Shown one piece after another: positions 1 to 8,011 of a stretch of 64,000 nt of DNA (positions within the stretch are counted from its first letter, which is position 1; each line of letters opens with the position of its first letter). Under the pieces are notes generated by a model that was not told where the DNA came from, did no database searches, and worked only from the letters and a program-made list of their open reading frames with translations. The DNA comes from Kitasatospora cinereorecta. GTDB taxonomy: Bacteria > Actinomycetota > Actinomycetes > Streptomycetales > Streptomycetaceae. A program made the position numbers and the translations under genes. Location: positions 186,001 through 250,000 of the forward strand of contig NZ_JAMZDX010000007.1 of assembly GCF_024172095.1 (NCBI RefSeq). The letters run 5' to 3'.

Positions 1-38
1 AGCAGGGCCAGCCCGGCCATGGTGTAGATCACGCTCAT
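1..38 (-). CDS. N-terminal fragment of a possible hydrophobic protein (cut by window edge)
   Basis: An ATG on the minus strand opens a reading frame that begins MSVIYTMAGLALL and runs off the window. The residues are hydrophobic, as in a signal or membrane segment. No convincing ribosome binding site is seen upstream. Only 12 codons are visible, so neither the gene nor its function is secure. Confidence 0.25.
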   Translation of the reverse strand, partial: MSVIYTMAGLAL

Positions 39-121
39 GGCGCCATTCTGGCGTGCCTGGCGGGTGGTGCCGGTACGGCGGGGTCTCCTGGGCGCGGTGC
101 GGTGCCCCGGAGCACGGGCCG

Positions 122-541
122 TCAGTCGTGGGTGTAGCGGCAGGCTATGCCGAGGTCGGGGTCGCCGACTTGGTCGGACAGGATGAGGGAGCCGTGCGGG
201 CCCTGGGCGAAGTCGACCTCGTTGCCCTTGGAGTCGAAGGTGAGGTCGAGCTTCTCCGGCGTGCCGTCCTTCTCGCGCGGGACGATCCGCCAGGTGCCGG
301 CGCCGGAGACCCGGGTGGTGAACGTGCTGCTGTCGGCGGCGACCGGGAAGTCGGTGGCGCTCGCGGTCAGGTCCGCGTTGATGGTGAGGGTCGAGTTGCA
401 GTCGCCCGTCCACGACCCGGTCAGCTGGTCCGCGGTGACGTCCTTGCCGTACGGCGAGAGGCCACCGGTGAGGTACGCGCAGCCGGTCAGGAGCAGGAGG
501 GCGCAGCTGAGGGCGGCGGCGGACGCCGGGCGGGAACGCAT
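122..541 (-). CDS. Small secreted lipoprotein of unknown function
   Basis: This 139-residue protein begins MRSRPASAAALS and has a lipobox (LLLLTGC) with the lipidated Cys near residue 21, so it should be anchored on the outer face of the membrane. I chose the ATG after GAGAAAGG rather than the longer in-frame start, because only this start gives a proper signal peptide. The mature part contains GSWTGDC and an extended beta-rich region that ends near GIACRY. The two Cys residues could form a disulfide. It follows another minus-strand gene after 85 bases and may share its transcript. No enzymatic motif is visible and I do not recognise the family. Confidence 0.8.
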   Translation of the reverse strand: MRSRPASAAALSCALLLLTGCAYLTGGLSPYGKDVTADQLTGSWTGDCNSTLTINADLTASATDFPVAADSSTFTTRVSGAGTWRIVPREKDGTPEKLDLTFDSKGNEVDFAQGPHGSLILSDQVGDPDLGIACRYTHD

Positions 542-626
542 GTGGGGGGCCTTTCTCGGGGAGCCGAGCCGATCTTGGTGGCTCGGACCCGTCCTGCGCA
601 AGATCCACGAGGTGCCCGGTGTGCGC

Positions 627-1046
627 TCAGGCCGGCCAGCGGACCGTGCCGCCGCGCACCAGCAGGGGTTCGGCGAGGGTGCTGTCCGGTGAGCGGAGCT
701 GGCCGATCACCACCGGGCCGGTGATGCCGGTGCGTTCGGCGAGGGCGACCAGGAGCCGGCCGAGCGGCTCGAACTCGGCCGGGTGGACGGTGCGGTGGGC
801 GGTCAGCGTCCAGCCGTCGCCGGGCAGTGCGGCGAGGTCGCCGGTGGAGTCCAGCAGCGGGCGGGGGCGGTTCTCCGCGATCAGCCCGCCGTCGTCGTCC
901 TCCTCCACCTCCGGGAACGCGGTCACCAGGACCAGGTGTTCGGGCTGCTCGCCCAGCCCCAGGTGCCAGCGCAGTTCGGCGAGTTCGCCGTCCGGCAGCC
1001 CCTCGGCCAGCCGGACGGACAGGGTCAGTTCGAGGGCGTCGCTCAC
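627..1046 (-). CDS. Conserved-looking hypothetical cytoplasmic protein
   Basis: A 139-residue acidic protein starts at a GTG (VSDALELTLSVRL) and ends GGTVRWPA. There is no signal peptide or membrane segment. An acidic stretch (EVEEDDDGG) lies in the first half. It lies 119 bases downstream of the last NRPS gene, on the far side of a strong hairpin, so it is probably not part of the NRPS transcript. Codon use fits a real gene, but no family was recognised. Confidence 0.7.
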   Translation of the reverse strand: MSDALELTLSVRLAEGLPDGELAELRWHLGLGEQPEHLVLVTAFPEVEEDDDGGLIAENRPRPLLDSTGDLAALPGDGWTLTAHRTVHPAEFEPLGRLLVALAERTGITGPVVIGQLRSPDSTLAEPLLVRGGTVRWPA

Positions 1047-1112
1047 GGGGCCAGGGTAGTGGCCGATCCGGTGTCGGGGCCCCGCGTTCCGCGAGGTGTG
1101 TGTCGAGGGTGG

Positions 1113-1143
1113 GCGGGCCCCGGCGGGTGGCGCCGGGGCCCGC
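1113..1143 (-). terminator. Hairpin at the end of the NRPS operon
   Basis: A perfect 13-bp inverted repeat (GCGGGCCCCGGCG and its complement) flanks the 5-base loop GGTGG, 23 bases beyond the last NRPS stop codon. No U-run follows, as is common in actinomycetes. It likely ends or stabilises the NRPS transcript. Confidence 0.7.
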
Positions 1144-1165
1144 GTGGGTTGGCGGACCAGCGCGG

Positions 1166-4084
1166 TCAGCGGACCATCGCGGCCAGCACGCTGCGCCAGT
1201 CCTCGCCGGGCTCCGGCCGCAGCACCGCGGCGAGCGCGTCGGCGCGGTAGTGCCAGGGGCGCAGCAGCTCCGGGTCGGCGTCCTCGCGCAGCTCGACGGT
1301 GGCGGCCGAGCCGAGCAGGCGGACCAGTTCGGCGGTGAACTCCGTCCAGGCGACATGGCCGGTGACGGCGTTGACGACCCGTCCGGCGGCGCGTCCGCTG
1401 CCGTCGGCGCAGGCGGTGACGGCGCGGGCCAGGGCGGCGGAGTGGACCCAGGAGGCGCCGTGCCAGGCGTGGCCGCCGGCGCCGGGGGCGGGCAGGACGA
1501 TCGTCCGGTCCGCCCGGGCGGCCTGGAAGAGGTCGCCGGTGGCGCCCCAGCGGAGCTGGTCGCGCAGGCGCCGGTGCGGCCCCCACACGATGGGCGGGCG
1601 GACCACGGTCGCCGCGCCGCGCCCGTCGCCGCCGGCCCGCTCGAACAGCAGGCGCTCGCAGGCGAGCTTGGCCTGCCCGTACGCGCTGACCGGGTCGGTG
1701 GCCGGCGCGCCCTCGGGGACCTCCTCGACGGCCGGACGGCCGTACGCGTCGATGCTGCTGACGAAGACGAAGCTGTGCCCGTGCCAGCCGTCGACGAGGA
1801 CGCGCATGGCGGCGATGTCGGTGTCGTGGTCGGTGAAGGTGCAGGCGGCGTGGATGACGGCGTCGACGCCCTCGACGGCGCGGCGCAGGCTGTCGGGGTC
1901 GCTGAGGTCGCCCTCGGCGATCTCGACGCCGTCCAGCGCGACCAGGTGGGCCGACTCGGGCCGGGTGAGGGCCCGGACCGGCAGCCCCTGCGCCATCAGC
2001 TCCTGGAGGACGGCTGCGCCGACGCCACCGGTGCCGCCGGTGAGCAGCACGGTGCCCTCGCGGGCGGTGCGGACGGTGCGGCCCGTACGGCGGGTGGTGG
2101 CGCGGCGTTCGCGGTCCCGGTCGGCGAGCAGCGCGGCGAGCGCGCGCGGGGTGCGCTGTTCGAGGACGTCGAGGCCGGTCAGCGGCAGGCCGGTGCGGGT
2201 GCGGAGCCGTTCGGCGAGCTGGACGGCGACCAGCGAGTGCCCGCCGAGAACGAAGAAGTCCCCGTCCGGCTCGGGCCGCGCGCCGAGGAGTTCGCCGAAG
2301 GCGGTGAGGACGACATTCAGGTGGCCGGCGTCCGGCTCGGGTGCGGCGGAGGCGACCGGCGCGCCCGGCAGGCGGGCCGGGTCCGGTGCGCCGTCCGCGG
2401 TACGCGGCATGGCGTCGAGCACGGTGACGGCGGCGGGCACCAGGTCGGCCGGCAGCCGGCGGCGCAGGGCCGCGCGCAGCTCGGCGCCGCCGGGCGCCCC
2501 CGGGCCGCGGACCACGGCGTACGCGAGGGCCGGGCGGCCGTCCGGGGTGAGGACGGCGGCGTCGGTGACCCGCGGGTCGGCGAGCAGGACCGCCACCGCC
2601 GGGTGTTCGGCTGCGGCCGCGGTGGGTGCGGCGTCGAGGTGCTCGCCGGGCAGGTCGCCAAGCCGGCGCGAGCCGTCCTCGGCCACCGCGGCCAGCACGG
2701 CGGCGAACGCGGTCAGCAGGCGCCCGGCGGTGGCCCGGTCGAGGAGGTCGGTGTCGTGCTGGACCAGGCAGCGCGGCGCGGGACCGTCCTCGACCAGCAG
2801 CCCGAGACCGAACTTGGCCAGGCCCAGGTCGACGTCGACGGCCTCGGCGTCCAGGCCGGGCAGGTCGAGCGGGGCGACCGGCTGGACCAGGTCGCAGGTG
2901 ACGGCGAGCAGCGCACTGCCGTCCTCGCCGCGCGCCTCGGCGCCGAGCCGCTCGACCACCAGGTCGAACGGAACCTCGTGGTGCTGCTGGGCGTCGAGCA
3001 GGGCGTCGCGGACCCGGGTGACGGCCTCGGAGAACGCCGGGTCGCCGCCGAGATCGGCGCGGACGGCCAGGGTGTTGACCCCGAGACCGACCAGGCGGCG
3101 CAGCTCCGGGCGGGCCCGGTGGCCGCTGGCGCAGCCGACCGTGAGGTCGTCCGCGCCGGTGGCCCGGTGCAGGGTCGCCAGGGCGGCGGCCAGCACCACG
3201 GTGTAGAGGGTGGCGCCGTGGCCGGTGGCCAGCCGGCGCAGCCCGTCCACGGTCTCCGGCGTGAGCGGAGCGCTGTGCAGGGCGGCGGTGCGGGTGCGCG
3301 GGCCGGCGGGTGCCGGCCGCAGCAGCGGGACGGGCCGGGCACCGGTGAGGCGGGCGGCCCGGGCGTCCGCGGCGGCCGCGAGCTCGGGGTCGCGGGCGCG
3401 CTCCCAGCGGGCGAAGTCGGCGTACTGGAGCTCGGGTTCGGGCAGATCGGCGGCGGAGCCGGTACGGGCCGCCGCGTAGAGCGCGGCGAGGTCCGCAGTG
3501 AGGACCGGCAGGCTGCCGCCGTCGACCGCGATGTGGTGCACGGTCAGCAGGAGGGTGTGGTCGTCCGCGGCGTGCCGCAGGACGAGGGCGCGCAGCACCG
3601 GGCCGGTGGCGAGGTCGAACGGCCGCAGCGCCTCCTCGCGCAGTAGGGCGGCCGCCGCCTCGACGCCGGCCGGGCGGACCTCGACCGGCACCGGGGCGGC
3701 CGGCCCGACGTCCTGGTGGGGTCGGCCGTCCTGCTGCCCGTAGCGGGTGCGCAGGACGGTGTGGCGCTCGGTCAGCGCGGTCAGGGCCACGCCGAGGGCG
3801 TCGGTGTCGAGCGCGCCGCGCAGGCGGGCGGCGACCGGCACGTTGTAGAGCGCGCCGCCCTGGCCGAGCCGGTCCATCAGCCACATGCGGTGCTGGGCGT
3901 GGGAGAGCGGGGCGGGGCCGGTCGCGTCGGTGCGGCGGACGGGGCCGCTGCGGCCGGCGGTGGCCGGGTCGGTGGAGCGGTCGGTGCGTGTCCCGGTGCG
4001 GGTCGCGGTGCGGGTTCCGGCTCGGGTTCCGGCGCGGGCGAGGCGGAGCAGGTCGGCCTGGGAGGTCGGGTCGGTGCCGGTCAT
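1166..4084 (-). CDS. Terminal NRPS protein: condensation, adenylation remnant, carrier and SDR-type domain
   Basis: This 972-residue protein likely performs the last condensation and processes the carrier-bound peptide. After a Thr/Arg-rich N-terminus (about residues 18-38), a C domain runs from about residue 58 to 490 with an intact HHIAVDG motif at 183-189. Next comes only the C-terminal part of an adenylation domain: LPADLVPAAVTVLDAMPRT is visible, but no TSGSTG, NAYGPTE or TGD motif. The carrier domain has GGHSL with the phosphopantetheine Ser at 617. The last 290 residues form an extended SDR fold with a TGGTGGVG nucleotide loop (682-689), an SSIDAYG strand end and a YGQAK catalytic pair (Tyr802, Lys806). 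This resembles NAD-dependent epimerase/dehydratases more than classical thioester reductase domains, which are longer. The ATG overlaps the upstream stop by 4 bases, so translation is probably coupled. A partner A domain must load this carrier in trans. Reductive release is an inference. Confidence 0.93.
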   Translation of the reverse strand: MTGTDPTSQADLLRLARAGTRAGTRTATRTGTRTDRSTDPATAGRSGPVRRTDATGPAPLSHAQHRMWLMDRLGQGGALYNVPVAARLRGALDTDALGVALTALTERHTVLRTRYGQQDGRPHQDVGPAAPVPVEVRPAGVEAAAALLREEALRPFDLATGPVLRALVLRHAADDHTLLLTVHHIAVDGGSLPVLTADLAALYAAARTGSAADLPEPELQYADFARWERARDPELAAAADARAARLTGARPVPLLRPAPAGPRTRTAALHSAPLTPETVDGLRRLATGHGATLYTVVLAAALATLHRATGADDLTVGCASGHRARPELRRLVGLGVNTLAVRADLGGDPAFSEAVTRVRDALLDAQQHHEVPFDLVVERLGAEARGEDGSALLAVTCDLVQPVAPLDLPGLDAEAVDVDLGLAKFGLGLLVEDGPAPRCLVQHDTDLLDRATAGRLLTAFAAVLAAVAEDGSRRLGDLPGEHLDAAPTAAAAEHPAVAVLLADPRVTDAAVLTPDGRPALAYAVVRGPGAPGGAELRAALRRRLPADLVPAAVTVLDAMPRTADGAPDPARLPGAPVASAAPEPDAGHLNVVLTAFGELLGARPEPDGDFFVLGGHSLVAVQLAERLRTRTGLPLTGLDVLEQRTPRALAALLADRDRERRATTRRTGRTVRTAREGTVLLTGGTGGVGAAVLQELMAQGLPVRALTRPESAHLVALDGVEIAEGDLSDPDSLRRAVEGVDAVIHAACTFTDHDTDIAAMRVLVDGWHGHSFVFVSSIDAYGRPAVEEVPEGAPATDPVSAYGQAKLACERLLFERAGGDGRGAATVVRPPIVWGPHRRLRDQLRWGATGDLFQAARADRTIVLPAPGAGGHAWHGASWVHSAALARAVTACADGSGRAAGRVVNAVTGHVAWTEFTAELVRLLGSAATVELREDADPELLRPWHYRADALAAVLRPEPGEDWRSVLAAMVR

Positions 4085-6024
4085 CGCTGCTCCTCGCGGG
4101 TGTCGGCGGTGCCAGCGGCGTCGGCGGTGTCGGTCGACAGGTCGGCGCCGTGGGCGGCCAGCAGGGCCCGCTCGACGAGCGCGGCCTGGCCGGCGACGGT
4201 CGGGTGGCCGAAGAAGTCGGCGAGCGGGAGGTCGACGCCCAGGTCCTCGCGCAGGTCGTCGACGATCCACATCGCGAGCAGGGAGTGCCCGCCCTCGGCG
4301 ATGAAGTCGGCCGCCGGGTCGGTGACGGCGTGCTCCAGGGCCCGGGACCAGGCGTCGGCGACGGCCTGCTGGATGGGCGTCAGCGCGGCGGCGGGCCGCG
4401 GCTCGGCGGGTACGGCGTCCGTGGCGTCCGGCGCGGGGCCGTCGGCGAGCGCGCGGCGGTCGATCTTGCCGGTCGGGGTGAGCGGCAGACGGTCGAGGAC
4501 GGTCCAGGCGGTGGGGACGAGGTGCGCCGGGAGGTGCTCGGCGAGGTGGCGGCGGAGCGTCTCGGCGACGGGCCGCCGGCCCTCGGCGGGGACCACGTAC
4601 GCGGTGAGCGCGGCGTCCTCCTGACCGGCCCGGCGGACCACCACGGCTGTCTCGGCGACGTCGGGGTGCAGTTGGAGAGCGTGCTCGGTCTCGCCGGGCT
4701 CGATCCGGAAGCCGCGGACCTTGACCTGGTGGTCGGCGCGGCCGTGGAAGTCCAGGGCGCCGTCCGGCCGTTCGGTGACCAGGTCGCCGCTGCGGTACAT
4801 CCGGCCGGTCTCAGGAAGGTCGCGGAAGCGGTCGGCGGTCAGCTCGGGCTGCCCGAGGTAGCCGAGGGCGAGCCGGGCGCCGCCGATCCACAGCTCGCCG
4901 CGGGTGCCGGCCGGGACGGGCTGCTGCCGCTCGTCCAGGACGGCGACCCGGGCGCCGCCGAAGGGCCGTCCGATCGGGATCGGCGCGGCGCAGTCGGCCG
5001 GGGCGACCCGGTGCAGGGTGGTGAAGGTGGTGGCCTCGGTCGGCCCGTACGCGTTGACCAGGTCGAGCCAGGGGAAGGCCCGCAGGACGGCGGCGGCGTG
5101 CTCGGGGGAGAGCGTCTCGCCGCCGACAACCAGGGTGCGCAGCAGGCCGAAGATCCGGGACCGGCGGGCGGCGAGGTGGTGGAAGAGCGCGGTGGTGAGG
5201 AAGGCGTGGGTGACGCCGAACCGCTCGATGTCGCGGGCGAGTTCCTCGCCGGAGGGCCGGTCGGCCGGGGAGAGTGCGACGGCGGCGCCGGCGACCAGCG
5301 GTGCCCACAGCTCGAAGGTGGAGGCGTCGAAGGTGAGCGGCGAGTGGAACAGCACCCGGTCGCCGGGGACGAGGCGGATCGCGTCGGGCGCGGTGACCAG
5401 GTCGGTGACGGCGCCATGCGGCACCTGGACGCCCTTGGGGCGGCCGGTGGAACCGGAGGTGTAGAGCAGCAGGGCGACCGCGTCCGGACCGGTGACGGCG
5501 GGCGGCAGCGGCGCGGACGCGTCGTCGTCCGGTCCGGCGGCGCCGTCCTCGGTGAGTTCCAGGACCTGCCCGGCGGTGAGCCCGGCGTCGGCGAGCAGTG
5601 CCTTGTCGCCGAGGACCAGGGCGACACCGGCGTCGGCGATCATCTCGGCGGTGCGCGGGCGCGGGTACGCCGGGTCGAGCGGCACGCTGTGGGCGCCGGC
5701 CCACCAGACGGCGAGCTGGGCGACCACCAGGCGGGCGGAGCGGGCGGCCAGCAGGCCGACGGCGCTGCCGGGGCCGATGCCGCGGCGGGTGAGCTCGCCG
5801 GCCAGACGGCGGGCGGCGGCGAGGAGTTCGCCGTAGGTGAGGGTGGTGGTCCCGTCGGTGACGGCCAGTGCGTGCGGCGCCTGCTCGGCCCGGCGGGCGA
5901 CGAGGTCCGGGACGGCGACGATTTGCGGGACGGCGGTGGGCGCCGGGCCGGCGGTGACGGCAGGTGCGGCGGGTGCGGCGGACGGCTGCTCGGGTGCGAC
6001 GCCGTCCGGGGTGGGTGCGGACAT
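4081..6024 (-). CDS. Free-standing A-T didomain NRPS protein
   Basis: This 647-residue protein activates an amino or aryl acid as an adenylate and loads it on its own carrier domain. Adenylation motifs are complete: TSGSTGRPKG from residue 189, FDAST, NAYGPTEATTF, YRSGDL, GRADHQVKVRGFRIE and the C-terminal Lys in TPTGKIDR. The carrier domain carries GGHSL with Ser581. No condensation domain is present. Hand alignment to GrsA gives the pocket residues D-A-F-F-V-G-A-T-F-K, which look like those for branched aliphatic residues (Ile/Val type); this is only a rough prediction. The ATG follows GGAAGGGA. The gene lies 59 bases after one A-T gene and overlaps the terminal NRPS gene by ATGA. With no C domain of its own, it may supply the terminal C-T protein, whose A domain is missing. 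Confidence 0.93.
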   Translation of the reverse strand: MSAPTPDGVAPEQPSAAPAAPAVTAGPAPTAVPQIVAVPDLVARRAEQAPHALAVTDGTTTLTYGELLAAARRLAGELTRRGIGPGSAVGLLAARSARLVVAQLAVWWAGAHSVPLDPAYPRPRTAEMIADAGVALVLGDKALLADAGLTAGQVLELTEDGAAGPDDDASAPLPPAVTGPDAVALLLYTSGSTGRPKGVQVPHGAVTDLVTAPDAIRLVPGDRVLFHSPLTFDASTFELWAPLVAGAAVALSPADRPSGEELARDIERFGVTHAFLTTALFHHLAARRSRIFGLLRTLVVGGETLSPEHAAAVLRAFPWLDLVNAYGPTEATTFTTLHRVAPADCAAPIPIGRPFGGARVAVLDERQQPVPAGTRGELWIGGARLALGYLGQPELTADRFRDLPETGRMYRSGDLVTERPDGALDFHGRADHQVKVRGFRIEPGETEHALQLHPDVAETAVVVRRAGQEDAALTAYVVPAEGRRPVAETLRRHLAEHLPAHLVPTAWTVLDRLPLTPTGKIDRRALADGPAPDATDAVPAEPRPAAALTPIQQAVADAWSRALEHAVTDPAADFIAEGGHSLLAMWIVDDLREDLGVDLPLADFFGHPTVAGQAALVERALLAAHGADLSTDTADAAGTADTREEQR

Positions 6025-6083
6025 GGTGTTCCCTTCCGGGCGCCCCGGCCGGTGGGCCGGGGCGTCCTGGGTGCGGCGTGCGG

Positions 6084-7979
6084 TCAGGGGCGGGCGGCGA
6101 CCGGGCGGCGGTCGTCGACGAGCCGGGCGATGTCGCGCAGGTCGGGGCTGCGCAGCAGCTGCGGGGCGCGCAGCCGTACGCCGCACTCGGCCTCCAGAGC
6201 GGCGAGCAGGCGGGCGGCGGCCAGCGAATTGCCGCCCACGTCCCGGAAGTTGTCCTGCGGGCCGAGGTCGCCGCGGCCGAGCAGCTCGCGGCAGAGCCGC
6301 ACCACCAGCTGCTCGGTCGGGGTGGCGCCGTCGTCGACGGGGTCGGTGCCGGCGGGCCGGGCGGCCTCCTCGGCGGCGAGCAGCGCGGCCCGGTCGACCT
6401 TGCCGTTGGCGTCCAGCGGGAAGGCGTCGACGAGGCGGACGACCGACGGCACGGCCTGCTCGGGCAGCCAGGCGCGGGCCTCGGCGAGCAGGTCGGGTCC
6501 GGTCGGCGGCGCGGTCTCCGGGGAGGGCTGGACGAACGCCAGCAGCTGGACGCCGCCGGCCGGTCCCGGCCGGGCGGCGACCGCGGCCCGGCGGACGCGG
6601 GGGTCGCGTTCGAAGGCGGCCTCGACCTCGGCCGGTTCGATCCGCACGCCGCTGACCTTCACCTGGTCGTCGAGCCGGCCGTGGAACTCCAGCACCCCGT
6701 CGGCGCGCATCAGCACCCGGTCGCCGGTGCGGTAGACCCGGTCGGCGCCGTCGGCGCCGTCGACGCCGTCCACGCCGTCCGGAGCCGGGACGAAGCGGCG
6801 GGCGGTGAGGTCGGGGTCGAGGTAGCCGAGGGCCAGGCAGCGGCCGCCGATCCGCAGTTCGCCGGTGGTGCCGCGGGGCACGGGCCGGCCGTCCGGGTCG
6901 GTGACCAGGACGACGGCGCCGGGCACCGGCAGGCCGATCGGCGGGGCGTCGGGGCCGTGGTCGCCGCCGGGCGCCATGGTGTGCACGGTGGTCACCACGG
7001 TGGCCTCGGCGGGCCCGTACGCGTTGTGGACGGTCGCGGTGACGTCCGGCCCGGGGGTGCGGCGCAGCCGGTCGCCGCCGATGGTGAGGTGGCGCAGCGC
7101 CAGGTCGGCGGGCCAGGGGCGGTCGAGCAGCGGCTCGGCGAGCGGGGTGGGCAGCACGGCGACGGTGATGCCGGCCTCCCGCCACCAGTCGGTGAGGGCG
7201 TTGCCGTCCCAACGGACCGCCTCCGGGGCGACGGCGAGCGCGGCGCCGGAGGTGAGGGTGGCCCACAGCTCCATCAGGTGCGGGTCGAAGGCGACGCCGA
7301 TCAGCAGGCTGTGCCGGTCGCCCGGGCCGAGGCCGGTGAGTTCGCGGTACCAGTGCAGCAGCGCGCCGAGCGAGGGCTCGCCGACGGCGACCGCCTTGGG
7401 GGTGCCGGTGGAGCCGGAGGTGAGCACCGCGTAGAGGGTGCCCTCGGGGGCGCCGACGGCGCCGTCCGGGGCGGGGGCGAAGGCGGCCACCACGGTTCCG
7501 GCGGCGCCCGCGCTGCCGGCGGGGACGGGCAGGGGCAGGTGCTCGCCGGCGCGGTGGGCGGGCGGCAGCAGCTCGGCGTCGCCGATCAGGCAGGCGAGCC
7601 GCAGGTTCTCGGCGACCGCCTGGAGCCGGCGCTCGCCGGGGCGGGGGCCGAGCGGCAGGGCCGCGGCGCCGAGTCTGGCGAGCGCGACGGCCGCGGCGGC
7701 GAGCGCCGCGGAGTGGTCGAGGCACAGGCCCACCAGGTCGCCGGGGCGGACCCGGTCGCGCAGGCGGTCGGCCAGGGCGTCGGCGAGCCGGTCGAGTTCG
7801 GCGTAGTCGAAGGTGTTGTCGCCGTCGATCAGGGCGGGCGCGTCGGGGGTGCGGCGGGCCCAGTCGTCGAACAGGCCGAGCACGGGGGCGTCCTGGTGGG
7901 GCCGGCCGTGCCCGACGCTGCGGACGGTCTGAGCGGTCGTCCGGGCGGTGGTCGAGGGGTGGTCGTCGATGGTGGTCAT
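6084..7979 (-). CDS. Second free-standing A-T didomain NRPS protein
   Basis: This 631-residue protein has an adenylation domain and one carrier domain. The core motifs are present but slightly divergent: TSGSTGTPKA from residue 187 (Ala in place of the last Gly), NAYGPAEATVV, YRTGDR, GRLDDQVKVSGVRIE and DANGKVDR. The carrier motif is GGNSL with Ser585. Hand-extracted pocket residues are D-P-M-V-T-G-A-V-V-K, which I cannot match to a known substrate. The ATG is preceded by GGAGACCC. It lies 32 bases after the acyl-CoA-dehydrogenase-like gene. In pyrrole biosynthesis, a prolyl-adenylating enzyme, a carrier and such a flavoprotein together oxidise carrier-bound proline, so this protein may present the substrate to that oxidase. 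That pairing is inferred from position only. Confidence 0.93.
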   Translation of the reverse strand: MTTIDDHPSTTARTTAQTVRSVGHGRPHQDAPVLGLFDDWARRTPDAPALIDGDNTFDYAELDRLADALADRLRDRVRPGDLVGLCLDHSAALAAAAVALARLGAAALPLGPRPGERRLQAVAENLRLACLIGDAELLPPAHRAGEHLPLPVPAGSAGAAGTVVAAFAPAPDGAVGAPEGTLYAVLTSGSTGTPKAVAVGEPSLGALLHWYRELTGLGPGDRHSLLIGVAFDPHLMELWATLTSGAALAVAPEAVRWDGNALTDWWREAGITVAVLPTPLAEPLLDRPWPADLALRHLTIGGDRLRRTPGPDVTATVHNAYGPAEATVVTTVHTMAPGGDHGPDAPPIGLPVPGAVVLVTDPDGRPVPRGTTGELRIGGRCLALGYLDPDLTARRFVPAPDGVDGVDGADGADRVYRTGDRVLMRADGVLEFHGRLDDQVKVSGVRIEPAEVEAAFERDPRVRRAAVAARPGPAGGVQLLAFVQPSPETAPPTGPDLLAEARAWLPEQAVPSVVRLVDAFPLDANGKVDRAALLAAEEAARPAGTDPVDDGATPTEQLVVRLCRELLGRGDLGPQDNFRDVGGNSLAAARLLAALEAECGVRLRAPQLLRSPDLRDIARLVDDRRPVAARP

Positions 7980-8011
7980 CGTTGGGTCTCCGGGTGGTCG
8001 GTGGCGGTCGG

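Noticed and set aside
827..3646. A 939-codon plus-strand frame antisense to the NRPS gene
   Set aside because: Gly/Ala/Val-rich antisense shadow without protein motifs; the minus-strand frame has complete NRPS domains.
627..3884. A 1085-codon minus-strand open frame overlapping the terminal NRPS gene
   Set aside because: It is a GC-driven shadow rich in Arg, Pro and Gly. Only its last 139 codons, beyond the NRPS stop, form a real gene.
1166..6024. Pyrrolobenzodiazepine-type pathway (A-T plus C-A-T-R)
   Set aside because: The resemblance is superficial: the A domain is missing in the last module, the end domain is a different SDR, and no anthranilate or dehydroproline genes are present.
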